A stretch of 6,958 nt of DNA, from the NCBI GenBank assembly GCA_902489295.1, contig CABTZM010000111.1:1-6958 (forward strand). Reading direction: 5' to 3'. Below the pieces are notes generated by a model. It searched no databases. It was given only the letters and a program-made list of their open reading frames with translations, and was not told where the DNA came from. The stretch comes from an uncultured Collinsella sp. GTDB lineage: Bacteria; Actinomycetota; Coriobacteriia; Coriobacteriales; Coriobacteriaceae. The translations under genes were made by a program, and so were the position numbers. Below, piece after piece: positions 6,691 through 6,958 of this stretch (the first letter of the stretch is position 1; every line of letters starts with the position of its first letter).

Positions 6691-6721
6691 TTGCCGGTCG
6701 GTTCCGCATCGCTGCTAAAAT
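6691..6721 (+). promoter_or_regulatory. Putative promoter of the third plus-strand glycosyltransferase
   Basis: TTGCCG (6691-6696) is followed after 19 bases by TAAAAT (6716-6721), whose upstream TGC makes an extended -10. Transcription would start near 6728. No terminator hairpin is visible in the 74-base gap after the second glycosyltransferase, so readthrough from the upstream operon is also likely and this may be an internal promoter. Confidence 0.4.
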
Positions 6722-6755
6722 GACCCTGTTACACGCTATTCAACAGGAGGTTCTC

Positions 6756-6958
6756 TTGCAGAACTCTGATACCCCTAAAGTTTCGCTGCTTGTCCCCATC
6801 TGCAATGTTGAGCGCTACCTGCGCGAGTGCCTCGATTCCGCCGTGGCGCAGACGCTCAAGGACATCGAGATCATCTGCATTAATGATGGTTCGACCGATA
6901 ACTCGCCGGATATCATCCGCGAGTACATGGAGCGCGACGCGCGTGTGAAGATGATCGA
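6756..6958 (+). CDS. Family 2 glycosyltransferase, N-terminal part (third of the series, runs off the window)
   Basis: The TTG at 6756 has an excellent ribosome binding site, AGGAGG (6745-6750), at a 5-base gap, and opens a frame that stays open to the end of the window (67 whole codons). The product starts MQNSDTPKVSLLVPICNVER and continues with YLRECLDSAVAQTLKD, then IICINDGSTDNS, the GT-A nucleotide-binding motif. From its tenth codon it matches the gene at 4531: 15 mismatches in 176 bases, of which nine are silent, leaving five residue changes (Ile to Val, Tyr to Cys, Gln to Glu, Ser to Asn, Cys to Arg). The usual PIYN motif reads PICN here. The DXD site, catalytic base and length lie outside the window, so whether the gene is intact cannot be judged. 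Confidence 0.88.
   Translation, partial: MQNSDTPKVSLLVPICNVERYLRECLDSAVAQTLKDIEIICINDGSTDNSPDIIREYMERDARVKMI
6783..6958 (+). repeat. Direct repeat, copy 2 (paralogous glycosyltransferase N-terminal coding region)
   Basis: This is the partner of 4564-4739, in the same orientation and the same codon phase. Differences cluster at third positions in the middle of the segment (the INDGSTD codons), while the flanks are nearly exact. That pattern is compatible with either a recent duplication or patchy gene conversion. Confidence 0.9.

Noticed and set aside
1..6958. CRISPR array, tRNA or rRNA gene, insertion sequence or transposase
   Set aside because: I looked for regularly spaced short repeats, cloverleaf-like segments, terminal inverted repeats and transposase motifs and saw none. 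The only substantial repeat is the glycosyltransferase paralogue pair.

Overview
The window looks like part of a cell-surface glycan (capsule, exopolysaccharide or wall polysaccharide) locus from a fairly GC-rich bacterium. Shine-Dalgarno sequences (AAGGAG, AGGAGG, AAAGGA), GTG and TTG starts beside ATG, and GC-leaning codon use fit a high-GC Gram-positive. A Coriobacteriia member such as Collinsella is my best guess. That is an inference from style and gene content; no marker gene is present.

Layout. Bases 1-77 hold the charged C-terminal tail of a plus-strand gene, followed by a strong intrinsic terminator (111-144). A plus-strand gene of 599 codons (278-2077) then starts from a GTG with a good ribosome binding site. 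It encodes an AAA-ATPase-like protein whose C-terminal PD-(D/E)XK-like domain appears to have lost catalytic residues. Facing it, with 20 bases between them, is a minus-strand family-2 glycosyltransferase of the GlfT2/rhamnosyltransferase type (3117-2098). Upstream of that, also on the minus strand, is a multi-pass acyltransferase-3 family membrane protein (4418-3288).

A divergent intergenic region (4419-4530) with a perfect 14-bp palindrome separates the acyltransferase from a plus-strand run of family-2 glycosyltransferases: one at 4531-5634 (TTG start), one at 5641-6681 (ATG start, 6 bases later and in the same frame), and a third that starts with TTG at 6756 and leaves the window at 6958.

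How they fit together. The GT-A glycosyltransferases would add sugars from nucleotide donors on the cytoplasmic face of the membrane, and the acyltransferase could decorate the glycan with acetyl or another acyl group. The ATPase-like protein has no evident link to the glycan pathway and looks like an accessory neighbour.

The most notable structural signal is that the first and third plus-strand glycosyltransferases are recent paralogues. Over the 176 bases that can be compared (4564-4739 against 6783-6958) I count 15 mismatches, with exact runs of 37, 32 and 32 bases. The more divergent second glycosyltransferase lies between the copies. I did not find a defence system, CRISPR array, RNA gene or insertion sequence, and I do not claim a wholly new system.
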